A stretch of 64,000 nucleotides of DNA from Helicoverpa zea (lineage: Eukaryota; Arthropoda; Insecta; Lepidoptera; Noctuidae), in NCBI RefSeq assembly GCF_022581195.2, contig NC_061470.1, forward strand, positions 6,076,001-6,140,000, read 5' to 3'. Under the pieces are notes generated by a model. That model saw only the letters and a program-made list of their open reading frames with translations. It was not told the origin of the DNA and made no database searches. The translations under genes and the position numbers were made by a program. Below, one piece after another: positions 13,001 through 22,914 of this stretch; positions within the stretch are counted from its first letter, which is position 1, and each line of letters starts with the position of its first letter.

Positions 13001-16000
13001 TTTTACTCAAACGATTGGTATTACCCACTTTGTAACCTGTGCATTTATATATGTGCGTTGTGCTATAGCTAAACTACAGTAGAGTGTACAACATTAAATT
13101 CTAAAATCCTATAAAAAAACATTCCTAACTTAAACTCAAATATTATATATTTTTATATTATACAGCAGCCAACCCCAGCTCCAAAAGGCGAATCTCCCAG
13201 CACAGAGGAGCGGTCGGCCCCGTCAGCATCACCGCCGTCGTCCGCGTCGCCCAGCATGGAGCGCGTGGCGGCCATCAAGAAGTCCACGCTCAACCCCAAC
13301 GCCAAGGAGTTCAACCCCGCCGCCAAGCCCTTCACGCCGCGCAGCCCCAGCACACCCAACCCCAGCCGGTCAGTATCCTCATACTCTACAGACTACATTT
13401 AGATAATGTCCAACTTACGAAGGACATGGAGTAACGACCTTGGGGCCTATCGTCGAGATTAATGAGCATGGTCTATAGATCGGGAGGTTTGGAAGCAAGA
13501 TGGAGAGGCTTTTGCTCAAACGTGGGACATTATAGGCTGAATAATAGGAATGACTCTCGAAGAGAAGTTCCCAGTAATCAAAATTGATTGGAGAAAAATG
13601 AATGAATTGATTAAAGTTTATAATGGAACAGGTCCTGTTTGATTACGTAGGATTTCCTCCCCCTCTATTGTATGTATAATACAGCAATGTAACTTTCTGA
13701 TTGGTGTTCATGCTGTTTATGTCCTATTTCCATGTCTATACATTCTTACTTTTGAAGGCAAATTAAGACTTTTTCAAGAATATTTACCCTAAAAAACTTA
13801 ATACTCAATATATTTTTTTTATTGTTTCCCAGACCACACACGCCAGGCACGCCATCGGGCGTGGGCGTGGGGGTGGGAGTGGGCGTGGGCGGCGTTGGCG
13901 TGAACCTGGGCGGCGTCAGCGTCATGGGCCCCGGCGTCAGCTACGTGCCCGCGCCGCACCCGCCGCCACCCATGGTATGTAGCACCATCATCATCTTCAG
14001 AACCTTTGCCCGACTATGTTGGGATCGACTTCCAGTCTAACTGGATGCAGCTTAGTACCAAGGAGCAACTGCCTATCTGACCTCAACCCAGTTACGGGGG
14101 CAACCAAATACCCATTAGTAAAACTATTTCAAATACATACTTTAATTATTCTACCTTTTTTGATAAAGCTCTGGAAGCGATCAGTCACCAGTGGCTGCCT
14201 ATAATGATATTTAAAATAATGATAACCAAACCATAACCTGCTGTCAAATCGTCGATTTAATCGATGGGCGGTAATTTCAGGACTTCTACATACCGCTCAT
14301 TGCTTAAATCTGTGATTTGATAACAGAAAATATTTCGGCAACTCAACGTTAGAATACTCCTTACGAAATGAGTAGTATTTATTCATTTTCCAAGTAAATT
14401 AACAAGGACAGAAGCTACTGAAACACCATCCTACTCTTATGCACCTCAGTCTACAATATTCTAAGCAAATTGTTATCTTAAAGAGCTATATAACGTAGTG
14501 TGCAGCAATGCTACCCACAGGTGGCGGCCGTGCCGTACGCGATGATGGCCGCCGCAGCCGCCGCCGCTCAGCAGCCGCCAGCGTACCTGCCGCATCCACA
14601 TCCTGCTGTGAGTAACCTTTATTTTTGGAGTATGTAGCTTTAGCACGAAGAAATTGTACCTCGAGAGGATTGATAGTTTATTAAAGTCTTGAAAACTCGA
14701 CCGAGATATGTTTGAATTTGAAGGTGTTATTAAAAGTCAAATTAATGATAGGGTAATTTTGTTTTGGGTCTTGAACGCGCCTGAGTGGTTGAATGAGAAG
14801 TTAGGATGGTCCTGGGAAAAATAAACAGTATATTTGTTGAGAGGGATTTTGATATGTAAAATTATTCGTGCTAAAGCTACAAGTCTTTTGTAAACCTTCT
14901 ATTATTATTATCTACAAATATCGAAATCAGTGAAGATAAACTAGATTACAATTTTAGCCAGAATTCATTTACATCAATATCAGAAAATCCTAGTTCAAGG
15001 GATATTTCCCCTTAATTATAATAAACAGTATAATAAATATGGTATATGGCGACGTCAGATGGAGATGGGCTGCGACTGCCGGCAGTACGCGCCGCCTATA
15101 TTCATGCTGCCCGACAAGCGAGACCGCCCCGACGCGGTGAGGCTAGCGGATATACGGACTGTGGAAATATTTGTCACAATTACTTACATTTATGAAGTTA
15201 TTTTTAAGATAGAAGGCATGATAATGGTGCCTAATAGGGCTTTAGCGTGTTGACTTCAGCCATACGTTCTCAAAAGTCCGTGAATGGTTAGGACCGGTGC
15301 AGAATAACGGACAAACCATTGTCGACACTGTCGTCGGTGCAATAATTTCTAAAATCAATTAAATCAACTGTGACAGGAACAGCATCTAAGCCTGTACGTT
15401 CGAAGTTATCATAATTGATTTTTATAATGACGAATTTCTCACTGCAAAAGCGCTGCGCCGTATTCATTCTTTATGTGACGGCTATATTTCCTTAACAAAA
15501 ATTCTTAATTTAATATAATAAATACCTAAAGGTATACAATGTACTTGTCACAAATAAGTTCCACATCCAATATTCCGACCGCGTGCAGTGTTGTGTTCCG
15601 CAGTGTGTCGTAACATCGTCATACAATCAGGCTTCACTCGTTGACTGCCTGGCTAACCCAACACCACAGATGCTGTTGTAAATGGATATTTAACTTCCAT
15701 AAAATAAGGTGACTATCACCTAAGAGCATACGGTCCACATCATAGGGAGAGGACTAAGGCCGGACCGCTTGAAGCAGGCAGGGGCGACAGCTTCAAGCTG
15801 TCGACCACCTGAATCAGTTGCAACTGCTCGAGCGGTTTGTGTTTGTGCGTAAGTTCGCTGTGCAATCGACAGCTTGGTCGCCCCTGACTGCTTCAAGCGG
15901 TCCATGTATTAGCGGCCTAATATCTGAATGTAGTTAAGTATCCATTTGCTACGTAATCTGTGACCAAGTTATACAATCGCAGGGGCAATAACTGTTACCA

Positions 16001-19000
16001 AACAACGCTAATGCTTTCGAGTGGTTTTCGTTTCATTTAAATAACAAAGAAGTATGTTGTAAGTTAGCCAAGTGATAGTCTGATTTTATTAGAGACACTT
16101 TTTAAAAGCACTGTTACCAGTTACACGTTTTGAAGTGTTAGAAATGTAGGAATGTGACTGTTGTCCATAGAACACAGTAGACAAGCACATGGGTTCAAAC
16201 ACTTTATGCACCCATGGAAATTAAAATATAAAACTACGATTAAATTATGAATGAATCAAAATAATTTGTGAATTTATACATATAGTAAAGATGAACCAAT
16301 CTTGAAATTAGATAAACATTAAAATATTATAAAAACAAGGCTTGACAATTAAAAAGATACATACCTATTTAAAATAGGTACCGCGGATGTTCCCGCTTGA
16401 CAATCAAAATGGCAGTTCTCATTATACGATTGTCAAGGTCGTGAACGCCTTTTTAAATTAACAAGTCTAAAAACCCATAACCAGTTTGCCATAGTGTCTC
16501 AATGTTAACAAATAAAAATATAGGTTTTTATTCTCTTATATTTTATATATGAAGATACCGGTTATAAGAAGGTCAGTTGATTTCTTTATTCAATGTGTGT
16601 GAAGAAAAAATATTATGTAGAACATAATTAAAAAAACTATTCTTTGTTAAAATAATAAGTAATTTTTTAGCAAGGTTAGTGATTAATTGCTAAGTGGCCC
16701 ATTTTGATTGTCCCAATTTAATCCCCTGTACATCTAGAATACAGAATGTAAATATGAAATAATCACAACATACGCATAAAAAATAATTTATTCATAAAAT
16801 ACTAACATAAATGTTGTTTGCAGTGGTTTTTTTTATGTTGGTTTGTTTTCAGTGCACTAAACATTAATAAATTACACTTTAACCGAAATTGATTTCAGAA
16901 CACAACTATCAGTCATTTTGAACTTACAGCCAAAATAAGCGTTCAAGTTTCAATTACGTTATTTATGATCTAAATTTGCTCCTCTGGTTTTAAACCTACC
17001 ATCTGTTCAGACATTTCCCATAACTTCGCAGCTAAGTCCTCATTCCTCGCCTTCATCCCCATATATCCTTCCTTGCAGTCCACAAAGTACCCCCCGGTAA
17101 TATGATCACAGTCATCAGAAATCGCCAAAAACAAACTCGTCTGAGCACCTTCTATAGGATTCTTGAAGAACGTATACAGTATCATAGTACGTAACTTCTC
17201 TAATATTGTCGCTTTGTAAAAGCTCGTGTTGACATGTCCTGGGTGCAGGCTGTTGACAGAAACGTCACTGTCTTCTAACCTTCGCGCCAACTCGTTACTG
17301 AACAGTATATTGCACAGTTTACTGTCGCAATATGTCCTCATGAACGAATGTGGGCTGTTTAAATCACTGATGGTGCCAAACCTATGCAGCGTAGACGTCA
17401 CAATAATAATCCTACTTGGCGCAGACTTCTTCAGCAAAGGCGTTAGTAGAACAGTCAGCAGAAACGGTCCAAAATGATTGACCTGCATGTCCCGGATCAA
17501 GCCGTCTTCAGTCTTATCTCTGTGCACGCCACTTGCGCCGGCGTTGTTGATCAAAATATCCAATTTAGCTTCGGAATTTTTGAAATCCTCGACAAACTTC
17601 CTCACTGAGGCGAACGAGCTTAGATCCAGATGCATATATCTTACGCTTCTATTTTTCGTCTTCTTGATAATGGATTGTACTGCATTCTGTCCCCGTTCCT
17701 CGTCACGACAGCCTAAGATCACTTTGGCGCCTCTCCTGGCGAGTTCCAACGCGGTCTGGTACCCAATACCACTGTTCCCACCGGTCACGATTACCACCTT
17801 CCCGCTCATCACTTTGTCCGAATAACATTTCCCATTTGTTATTTTGTTGTATGTTTTTATTAGGATCATACCCAAAACTAGCCACACCAACCACATTTTG
17901 GCACAATTATGTAAATTTTATTACAAGTCAAACTTCTTTTTTGTAATGGTCTGAGACATTAGCACAGATCCAATCACAATATCATAGTGTGTTTGTGTGA
18001 ACGGAGTGGTGTTCGCAATGTCACTGAAAGATTTATCAGTTTAAATGTCAAATCATGTGAACGGTCTAATTATCAGCCGCGGCCGCGTGGCCGTTATCAA
18101 ATTATCGCTATCCATTCTATAATGTAAACAGAATCTGTCGGTCCGATTGTTTGGGAACGGTCAATTACATTTCGAGTTCAAAGATGCAACTCAACTGATT
18201 CAAGAATATTTTAATTACCAATTATTTTTATACCAATTATTCCTCTGTCAAATGTTGGTTGCTGTGATCTGAAAATAATTTGCTACATGTTGATATGAAC
18301 GATTATTACTCTCTATCAGAAGTTTATGTACGATATCAGGCAGATATGCAACTGTCCAAAATGTGGACCCAATTATCTGATAACCATTTTAGGTAATGGT
18401 CAATGTTCAGAGAAAGTTTGTCAATGTACCTTTTTAAGTAAAATAAGAAATGAGCTCCAATACATTCCAAGTAAATAAACTACATATAGTTAGCTAAAAT
18501 ACAAATAAATTACGTACTTGCGGTCACCGGTACATTTAAAGGTGGAATATTATAATATTACGCCCACTAGCCGTTCCGTAGTGATTGAATGCGTGCTAGA
18601 TCAAAGTTCGCGACTCCACCATTACTGATAAACAGAAGCATACCGGAATCATCTCACAATATAATTACATATTATGTTATTAAATTAATTAGTATACGTT
18701 TCCTGGGTTTGTGTGTTTTAATCGTTGCTTATTATTCTATCAAAACATTGATCTTCCTTTTGGTAGGAATTAGCTCTCACTGTGGTGTTCTTCTGCAAAA
18801 TTGCACACTAAGAAGAACATTTTCCAAATACCTACTATAGTTGGTATACTTAGCTGGTAATTTGGAATTTAAGTAGGTAGATAAAGAAATAAGACAATTT
18901 TCTATCCTCATATTATATAAAAAAGCATGTATTTTATTTTATTTTATTTGGGAAAACAAACGATACCACATTACATAGTTCTGTGTATAAAAAGTAACAA

Positions 19001-22000
19001 GAGGTTGTTTTAAACAAAATCAATGCAGTAACAACAACATTTTCCACATATTAACAAACAAATATATGCTATGAGAAAACCTTATTGCTAACTTAGTAAT
19101 AATAACTAATCTAACATCTTTGCAGTTTCAGACCACTAGACCAATCAGGCTCTACATAAAAACATCAATGTCGTTCGGTACATTAATAACTTTTATGCGA
19201 AAATCATTTCTCTTTAAAGTTAATAGATCAATATCCATGAAATGTTCATTGTACAATCGCATGAGTCGTCCAATGGGTGCTTACCCGCGTTTGTCCGGTG
19301 TGGTGCCTGATCAAACAACCGGTAAACGCGCACTCCACGACGATGAATTGATCTTGGGACGACAAATTTTACATCATTGCCTAGTTCTATGCAATTTAAT
19401 TTGTTATGAAAAAGATCATACAAGATCATTATTTGCAGAAGCATTCGTCTCTTCTCAAGTAAGAGTAAATTATACTTAACTAAAAGGTTGTTATAAGGCA
19501 AACGCGGCAGTTGGCATCTGAATTGCATGGTCCGTAAGAATTTTCGCTGTACTCTTTCAATGGCCATTTTATATTTTTGATATAGGGGATCCCATATCAA
19601 ACAAGCGTATTCGAGCTGGGAACGAATAAGAGACCGGTACAGATGTAAAAAAGTGCTTGGACGCCTAAAGTCAGTTGCTACTCTGGTAACAAAGCCATAC
19701 ATTTTAAACGCTTGTATGTATCACCAATTACAGCATATCTACTTGTAGTTTACACGACGATACAGTAATAAATATTGATTAACACACGGATATGTTTATC
19801 TAGGTATTTACTTGCAATCTCGGGTTATCTAAATAATGTGGGGATATTGCAAAAGAAATTAACGACCGTATGAAATCTGTTGCTGATTGACGATAATAAG
19901 AGATCATCGTTCATAATCGTTTAAATGTATATTTTGTCACCGATATTTATGAAAAAGAACTGACAGAACTATATCTGAACATTATTTTGCAACTAATTGT
20001 CACCTAATCGTGAAAGGAATGACAGGTCTCATAGTTTCTGCCTTTTCTTCTCTCATACGAAACCACTAGGGTTGTTCTTTCTAATACTTTTCCAGAGAGC
20101 CTGTACAAGAAATAATTTAATAAATATGTAAATAAAATGTCCTTTGAAGTATTCATAACCGTGTTACTGCAAGCATGTTACAATAGAAAGTCTTACCCCC
20201 GCACTCAGAGACAATGATTAATGTAGTCACTCCTTAGGGTTTCTTTGACAATGCGTTACTAAGAAGTGACTTAAGTAATCATTCAATGTCTCTGAGTGCG
20301 GGGGTGAAAACTCATGCCATGAATAGAATTTCATGATGATGATCTGTCTCCAGCTTGCATATGGAGCCATGGGCGGCGGCGGAGGAGTGGCTGGCGTCAC
20401 GGGGGGAGGCGGACAGCCCCCCATGCAGTCACAGCAACAGAGAAACTTCAGGAAAGGTATGGGAACTCATTTTAGATACATAAATATTGTAACTGGATAA
20501 AAATGATGACATTCCGTCAGTTGCAGAAAGATCCATTAAAGTTAGAGCTTCTTTAAATCCATTGCTGACTCTTTCTTTGTTAACAAAATAAAAAGTGTTA
20601 GTGTTAGCGATCTATTTAAGGAAGCTTTAATTTAAATGGATTTTTAAAGAAGTAAAGAGCGCTTTCAAGCTAACGAATTTTCCGTTCCTTTTTACTCGCG
20701 TATGGTTTTTTCGTCGTATTGGATTTTGGACATCAGTCAGTTGTCGAACATTAATTTAAACTGGAACCGCGCGAAAGGTTTTCTGGCGCGACACCTTTCA
20801 ATGCAAAAAAAAAACATATTTTGCTCGGCAGAAAGCCTATCGTGCTCAAAATAAGCTAGTATGAAAGCGCTCAAATTTGTATCCCCAATTACTAGTTAAT
20901 TTTGATAAATAAAGATACTTTAAATATTGAAAAAGTAAGACCACACTTTCGAGGCTTGGCCTCCGCTGGTCTAAAGTGTTGAGTGTGTAGTGGGCGTAGG
21001 TTCGGGCATGCAGGTGGCCGCCGCCACGGGACAGCCGCTACTCGCGCCGGCGCCCATGCAGCAGTTCATGCCGTACCCGCATCCACATCCCGCGCCTCAT
21101 CCCGCGCAGCCGGCGTTGCAATATCAGCATATGGTGAGTGTTAACGTATCTTCTTATTTTCAGTATTCTGGAAAGCGCCTAACAGTACTTTTTTGGATAA
21201 AGATTATGATTATGAAGTCTGTTTTTTGACCGCTTTCAATGTTAAGACACTGGTGAGGCAAGATTAGTTTATTAAGTAGTAATTTTTTTTTATTGCATTT
21301 ATGACCATCAGTGTTGGAATTTATTTAATAGGAATATATTTAGTTTTGTTATAAGATGTTGCCTATTCACGCATAAAATTTTTACTGCTACAGTCATCAT
21401 TTCTATGACTGCAGGCTTTCTTCTTAATTTTAAGAGGAAATGTTGTGTCTTCACATTGATAAAAATTATGAATTCTTTCTTTAGAGGCTTAAATAACGAC
21501 GTTTCAGAATTTGTTGTACAACTGTGAATCCTATATTTAAAACTATCTCCATGCTTACAGGTACGCATGTACCACGGCGGCGTCGGCGGCTCAGTGGGCG
21601 CAGTGTCAGGCGTGGGCGGCGGCGGGGGCGAAGTCCCCGTGCAGACGCAGGTGGGGTACGCGCCGCCGCCCGCGCCGTCCCCCGCGGCCGCCTCTCCCGC
21701 GCTCTACCCGCCGCCCTCGCCTGCGCACACGCCGCATCCGCACCCGCATCAGCATCCCCACCCTCATCATCACTTCCAGCAGCCGCCGTTCCAGGTACGG
21801 ACTCTTGAAGCTATAGGGGTGAATTTTAAGCAGTGCGCAAAGAAAGTGGTGGTTTAGTATCAATAACAAAACATAAAATCAGCAAAATATATACACTATT
21901 GTTACGCGCTTGGCGCTGCGCTAGCGTCAATAAACGGTTTCGCGCAGCCGCTGTGCCTACTATGACGATGAAAATAAAAATATACGTATCTATAAAGTTG

Positions 22001-22914
22001 ACAAACTTTGTGCACTGTATAAAATTCATTCCTGTATAGGGGGGATTTTCAGGTACCAAACAGTCTTCGTAGCTTCTTGTTGTGTACTGTTTTTTTGTTA
22101 TGCATCTGGTTTTTCCATGGCAGGCATTATTTTACGATCAATCTTAAATTCTATCTGTTTGGTGATAACATCAATCATATGAAACTATGGTTTTCATTAA
22201 AATGTGATTGCGTTGTAAATAAAATATAAATTATAAATGTTGGTGTTGTGGTGTACAGGCGTACCACCAGGTGCTGTGTCCGCTGATGGGCCCGGGCGGG
22301 TCGGGCGCCCACCACCACCACCACCATCACCTCGCCTACCTCAACCACGCGCCACCCACCGCGTCGCCGCCGCAGCCACATCCCCACTCGCTACAGGTAA
22401 GCCGAGTCCCCACGACCTAAGTCCTGCCCTGTCTTGTGTGTGACGTCAAAACTTCGTTAGCTAAGGTTGATTATAGAGAAATGTTGTGTGATGTTGCGCG
22501 TTCCTACAATGTGAATGTTAATCGTTATCCGTTAATTATGTCTTAAGAAAATAAATAAAATACCTAATTAATAATTGGATTCCCACCCGAGCGGTCGACG
22601 AGACAACATCTCTTGAAGGTGCCTCGTGAATTAATGAAACACGTGTCGAGAGTAATGTTGATTCAATATCTCACTAAATATTCTAAACGACAGACATATT
22701 TTTCCTAAAAGGCACATGCCGGCGGCATAGCCATAGGGTCCTTTGGATTGGGCGGCTTGCCCGGCGGCCCTGCCGCCGTCACTGTGTTTCTTATCATGTA
22801 ATGTGATGAATTTAGTTGTACGAGTTGTTTGTGTTGTTGTAACGCAGTGATATCCCCGCGCAGGGCGTGCTGGTGCCGGGCGGCGGCGCGGCGCCGGGCG
22901 CGGGGCACGCGTAA
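6846..22914 (+). CDS. Atx2: Ataxin-2 (RNA-binding translational regulator), 5' end missing
   Basis: Ataxin-2 is a cytoplasmic RNA-binding protein that works with poly(A)-binding protein in mRNA stability and translation, stress granules and, in flies, clock control. Exons I support: 6846-7026, 8133-8394, 8771-8948, 10032-10178, 10741-10847, 11241-11325, 11564-11650, 12051-12170, 12661-12783, 13166-13368, 13833-13974, 14521-14607, 20354-20456, 20991-21133, 21561-21794, 22259-22396, 22864-22914. Their phases agree throughout and give 796 residues plus TAA. Order: end of Lsm, LsmAD, acidic/coil segment, proline-rich linker, PAM2, then Gly/Val-, Ala-, Pro- and His-rich low-complexity tail. The N-terminal half of Lsm is outside the window. 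No polyglutamine tract like that of human ATXN2 is seen. Family assignment is firm; the last exon and a possible cassette exon are less certain. Confidence 0.93.
7060..7200 (-). repeat. Dispersed repeat fragment (SGTCAGTAAGAGTCTGACACT family)
   Basis: On the minus strand it holds AGTCAGTAAGAGTCTGACAC and a GC-rich block related to the one at 58130-58290. A third, short piece lies at 59420-59490. Shared sequence between separate introns is the evidence. It begins about 35 bp after the Ataxin-2 donor at 7026. Confidence 0.6.
8133..8394 (+). CDS. Atx2: Ataxin-2 exon: LsmAD domain
   Basis: Encodes the LsmAD core: LEPWD, then ANGWDANDMFRKNEEVYG and a STYDHSLAGYTLPL segment. In the family this reads as LEPWD, NGWDPNDMF and YDSSLSSYTVPL. 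LsmAD follows Lsm in Ataxin-2 proteins and contains a clathrin/ER-type signal region in the human protein. Donor is AG|GTGAGT. Confidence 0.93.
10430..10622. mobile_element. MITE with perfect 29-bp terminal inverted repeats
   Basis: A 193-bp element whose outer 29 bp (10430-10458 and 10594-10622) are exact reverse complements. Ends read ATATCGGGTGTTTCG. Flanks are compatible with a TA target duplication, which would point to Tc1/mariner mobilisation. It lies in the Ataxin-2 intron 10179-10740 and codes for nothing. Confidence 0.85.
11769..11893 (-). mobile_element. tRNA-SINE fragment, inverted
   Basis: The reverse complement matches the body of the full SINE at 48594-48973: CCGGTCGTGTCG, then CTATGAGAGTG, AATAGGGAGTG, CTGCGCAAATGCT and ATATGTCCTGCGCAG in the same order. 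The tRNA-related head is missing. It sits in an Ataxin-2 intron. Confidence 0.75.
11915..11985. repeat. Short inverted repeat around a TTTATCCGGGTACGG core
   Basis: GTTTCACCCGCG on the left is mirrored by CGCGGGTGAAAC on the right, with TTTATCCGGGTACGG between. Related wording recurs at 31440-31535 and 59235-59420, so this is probably a fragment of the same dispersed family. Confidence 0.5.
12215..12405 (+). mobile_element. tRNA-SINE fragment, 5' truncated
   Basis: Plus-strand copy of the SINE body: AAATGTCGGTTCTACGCCTG, CCGGTCATGTCGGATT, CCGTCCCATCGGGC and AGTGAAGGAATAG match 48775-48860. With the inverted copy at 11769-11893 it flanks Ataxin-2 exon 12051-12170 in opposite orientation, about 0.3 kb apart. 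Confidence 0.75.
13166..13368 (+). CDS. Atx2: Ataxin-2 exon: PAM2 motif
   Basis: Contains STLNPNAKEFNPAAKPF, a textbook PAM2 motif (Leu-Asn-Pro-x-Ala-x-Glu-Phe-x-Pro). PAM2 binds the MLLE domain of cytoplasmic poly(A)-binding protein; the Leu, Ala and Phe that insert into MLLE pockets are all intact. Serine- and proline-rich sequence flanks it on both sides. Confidence 0.93.
13979..14115 (+). repeat. Dispersed repeat copy (CCGACTATGTTGGG family)
   Basis: ATCATCATC, CCCGACTATGTTGGGATCG, CTTCCAGTCTAACTGGATGC and AACCCAGTTACGGG appear in the same order as in the longer inverted copy at 57080-57330. It starts only a few bases after the Ataxin-2 donor at 13974. Confidence 0.7.
15059..15136 (+). 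CDS. Atx2: Candidate 26-codon cassette exon of Ataxin-2
   Basis: A GC-rich, 78-bp open block in an AT-rich intron. It has AG before it, GTGAGG after it, length divisible by 3 and phase 0 on both sides, so inclusion would keep the Ataxin-2 frame. It would encode a peptide containing CDCRQYAPPIF and MLPDKRDRPDA. The polypyrimidine tract upstream is poor and I know no family match for the peptide, so it could be chance or an unrelated remnant. Confidence 0.35.
15230..15300 (+). repeat. Decayed LINE 3' UTR remnant
   Basis: TAGGGCTTTAGCGTGTTGAC, TCAGCCATACGTTCTC and a downstream AAAAGTCCG parallel the 3' end of the LINE tail at 44190-44930 (GGGCTTCAGCGTGTTGGCTT and following). Divergence suggests an old copy. 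Confidence 0.55.
15755..15920. mobile_element. Foldback MITE, about 165 bp
   Basis: The left arm (GACCGCTTGAAGCAGG, 15763-15788) is matched by an inverted right arm (CTGCTTCAAGCGGTC-like, 15877-15902). Outside these, AAGGCC and GGCCTAA also pair. The arms cover most of the element, so transcripts would form a long hairpin. A weaker inner palindrome sits at AGCTTCAAGCT. Confidence 0.75.
16787..16792 (-). terminator. Poly(A) signal AATAAA of the nested SDR gene
   Basis: Minus-strand AATAAA 178 bp past the SDR stop codon, giving a 3' UTR of about 200 bases. Confidence 0.55.
16970..17896 (-). CDS. Membrane-anchored short-chain dehydrogenase, retinol dehydrogenase 11-14 type
   Basis: A 308-residue single-exon gene. 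Residues 1-17 form a hydrophobic N-terminal anchor (MWLVWLVLGMILI). The Rossmann dinucleotide motif TGGNSGIG is at 38-45, NNAG at 117-120, the catalytic Ser in VTST near 168, and the YxxxK pair at Y189/K193 (YCDSK). Length and motif order fit the RDH11/12/13/14 subfamily of NADP(H)-dependent SDRs on ER or mitochondrial membranes that reduce or oxidise retinoids or other lipids; the substrate here is unknown. It lies entirely inside the Ataxin-2 intron 14608-20353 on the opposite strand. The ATG at 17896 gives the full anchor. The lack of introns may mean it arose by retroposition. Confidence 0.92.
   Translation of the reverse strand: MWLVWLVLGMILIKTYNKITNGKCYSDKVMSGKVVIVTGGNSGIGYQTALELARRGAKVILGCRDEERGQNAVQSIIKKTKNRSVRYMHLDLSSFASVRKFVEDFKNSEAKLDILINNAGASGVHRDKTEDGLIRDMQVNHFGPFLLTVLLTPLLKKSAPSRIIIVTSTLHRFGTISDLNSPHSFMRTYCDSKLCNILFSNELARRLEDSDVSVNSLHPGHVNTSFYKATILEKLRTMILYTFFKNPIEGAQTSLFLAISDDCDHITGGYFVDCKEGYMGMKARNEDLAAKLWEMSEQMVGLKPEEQI
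18930..19705 (-). mobile_element. 5'-truncated non-LTR retrotransposon (reverse transcriptase C-terminal part)
   Basis: A 160-codon ORF (19220-19702, minus) carries the thumb-region signature seen in Jockey/CR1-type reverse transcriptases: LYRSLIRSQLEYACLIWDP followed by AIERVQRKFLRTM. The catalytic YADD part is absent. Downstream on the same strand the copy runs into an A-rich tail made of AAATA units near 18935, as expected for a LINE 3' end. It is a dead fragment inside the Ataxin-2 intron. Confidence 0.8.
20195..20305. mobile_element. Foldback MITE next to an Ataxin-2 acceptor
   Basis: Ends are ACCCCCGCACTCAGAGACA and its inverse. The arms cover almost the whole 111 bp with a few mismatches. 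It ends 48 bp before the exon at 20354, so it occupies the usual branch-point neighbourhood of that intron. Confidence 0.8.
22712..22801 (+). CDS. Atx2: Candidate alternative terminal exon of Ataxin-2
   Basis: After a pyrimidine-containing acceptor (TTTTTCCTAAAAG) there is an open 29-codon stretch in the same phase as the preceding exon, ending in TAA. It encodes Gly-rich AHAGGIAIGSFGLGGLPGG, similar in style to the rest of the tail. The exon at 22864 encodes an equally acceptable end (GVLVPGGGAAPGAGHA). Either could be used. Confidence 0.35.
   Translation, partial: AHAGGIAIGSFGLGGLPGGPAAVTVFLIM

Larger units (their letters stand above)
14608..20353 (+). other. Large Ataxin-2 intron containing a nested gene
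   Basis: 5.7-kb intron between exons 14521-14607 and 20354-20456. It holds a candidate cassette exon (15059-15136), a LINE 3' UTR remnant, a foldback MITE, the complete SDR gene on the other strand, a LINE reverse-transcriptase remnant and a second foldback MITE just before the 3' splice site. The rest is AT-rich with nothing I recognise. Confidence 0.7.

Noticed and set aside
21524..21808. Plus-strand Arg-rich ORF and minus-strand Arg-rich ORF over the same stretch
   Set aside because: Both are shadow frames of the GC-rich Ataxin-2 exon 21561-21794, whose frame joins its neighbours in phase.
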